Shown here: positions 6,967-7,290 of the stretch, piece by piece | Layout: each line of letters begins with the position of its first letter | Position numbering within the stretch: the first letter of the stretch is position 1 | Assembly (NCBI GenBank): GCA_934190685.1 | Contig: CAKPTK010000108.1 | Coordinates: 1 to 7,290, forward strand | Origin: an uncultured Prevotella sp. | GTDB taxonomy: Bacteria; Bacteroidota; Bacteroidia; Bacteroidales; Bacteroidaceae | Direction of reading: 5' to 3' | DNA length: 7,290 bases | The notes under the pieces: generated by a model | Databases searched by the model: none | Seen by the model: the letters and a program-made list of their open reading frames with translations, nothing else | Told to the model about the DNA's origin: nothing | Made by a program: the position numbers and the translations under genes

Positions 6967-7290
6967 TTAGAGCTGAGGACCAGCTGCTACGAGAGCCTTG
7001 CCAGCCTCGTTGTTCTCATACTTCTTGAAGTTCTTGATGAAGCGGGCTGCCAAATCCTTAGCCTTCTCTTCCCATTGAGAAGCGTCAGCGTAAGTGTCAC
7101 GAGGATCGAGAATCTTAGGATCTACACCTTCCAACTGTGTAGGAACTACGAAGTTGAAGTAAGGAATAGTCTTTGTGGGAGCTGCATCGATAGAGTGGTC
7201 GAGGATAGCGTCGATGATACCACGAGTGTCGCGGATAGAGATACGCTTGCCTGTACCATTCCAACCTGTGTTTACCAAGTAAGCCTTGGC
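6967..7290 (-). CDS. pckA: Phosphoenolpyruvate carboxykinase (ATP), C-terminal part
   Basis: Only the last 107 codons are in the window; the gene runs off the right edge, and the full family length is about 540 residues. ATP-type PEP carboxykinase interconverts oxaloacetate plus ATP with PEP, CO2 and ADP in the cytoplasm. In anaerobic Bacteroidales it probably works mainly in the CO2-fixing direction during succinate formation; that is general knowledge, not visible here. [16 protein letters not shown] followed by [10 protein letters not shown] is the diagnostic motif: its Arg and the Thr of DTR correspond to the adenine-nucleotide contacts Arg449 and Thr455 of the E. coli enzyme. [18 protein letters not shown] and [20 protein letters not shown] are the usual closing segments. 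The visible reading frame is intact, and a strong terminator follows, so it is a separate transcription unit from the envelope genes. Confidence 0.95.
   Translation of the reverse strand, partial: AKAYLVNTGWNGTGKRISIRDTRGIIDAILDHSIDAAPTKTIPYFNFVVPTQLEGVDPKILDPRDTYADASQWEEKAKDLAARFIKNFKKYENNEAGKALVAAGPQL

Noticed and set aside
6825..7028. 67-residue plus-strand open frame between the lipoprotein gene and pckA
   Set aside because: It crosses the pckA terminator and runs antisense into the pckA coding region, with no recognisable domain or signal.
1..7290. Mobile element, CRISPR array, tRNA/rRNA or defence system
   Set aside because: I found no transposase or integrase, no spaced direct repeats, no tRNA-like cloverleaf or rRNA sequence, and no unexplained gap longer than about 230 bases.

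Overview
The window looks like Bacteroidota chromosome, order Bacteroidales, probably Prevotellaceae (genus uncertain). The grounds are: a bamA gene followed by two tandem OmpH/Skp-type genes and preceded by uppS; a lipoprotein with an acidic stretch after its lipid cysteine; Sec signal peptides cleaved before Gln; A-rich leaders mostly without Shine-Dalgarno sequences; and a -7 type promoter element (TAnnTTTG). All real genes lie on the minus strand, so transcription runs from right to left.

In transcription order, the right edge holds the C-terminal 107 codons of an ATP-type phosphoenolpyruvate carboxykinase (pckA), ending in a strong hairpin terminator. A 228-base intergenic region carries that terminator and a candidate promoter. 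It is followed by a run of six closely spaced or overlapping genes: a DUF6242-like surface-type lipoprotein with Asp-box (BNR) repeats, a small outer-membrane beta-barrel protein (DUF6089-like), uppS (undecaprenyl/isoprenyl diphosphate synthase), bamA (outer-membrane protein assembly barrel), and two OmpH/Skp-like periplasmic chaperones. Gaps are 18, -14, 36, 38 and 54 bases. A clear intrinsic terminator follows the last gene.

The six-gene run reads as one envelope-building operon. UppS makes the lipid carrier for peptidoglycan and surface glycans, BamA inserts barrels into the outer membrane, and the OmpH/Skp proteins chaperone unfolded barrels across the periplasm. The DUF6089 protein is itself a likely BamA client. 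The lipoprotein is the least understood member.

I found no mobile element, CRISPR array, RNA gene or novel defence-type system; this is mostly core housekeeping sequence. The points most worth a second look are a Tyr/Asn-rich low-complexity insert in a predicted surface loop of BamA, the Asp-box lipoprotein at the head of the operon, a C-terminal Cys pair on the small barrel protein, the divergence of the two chaperone paralogues, and the layered structure of the pckA terminator.
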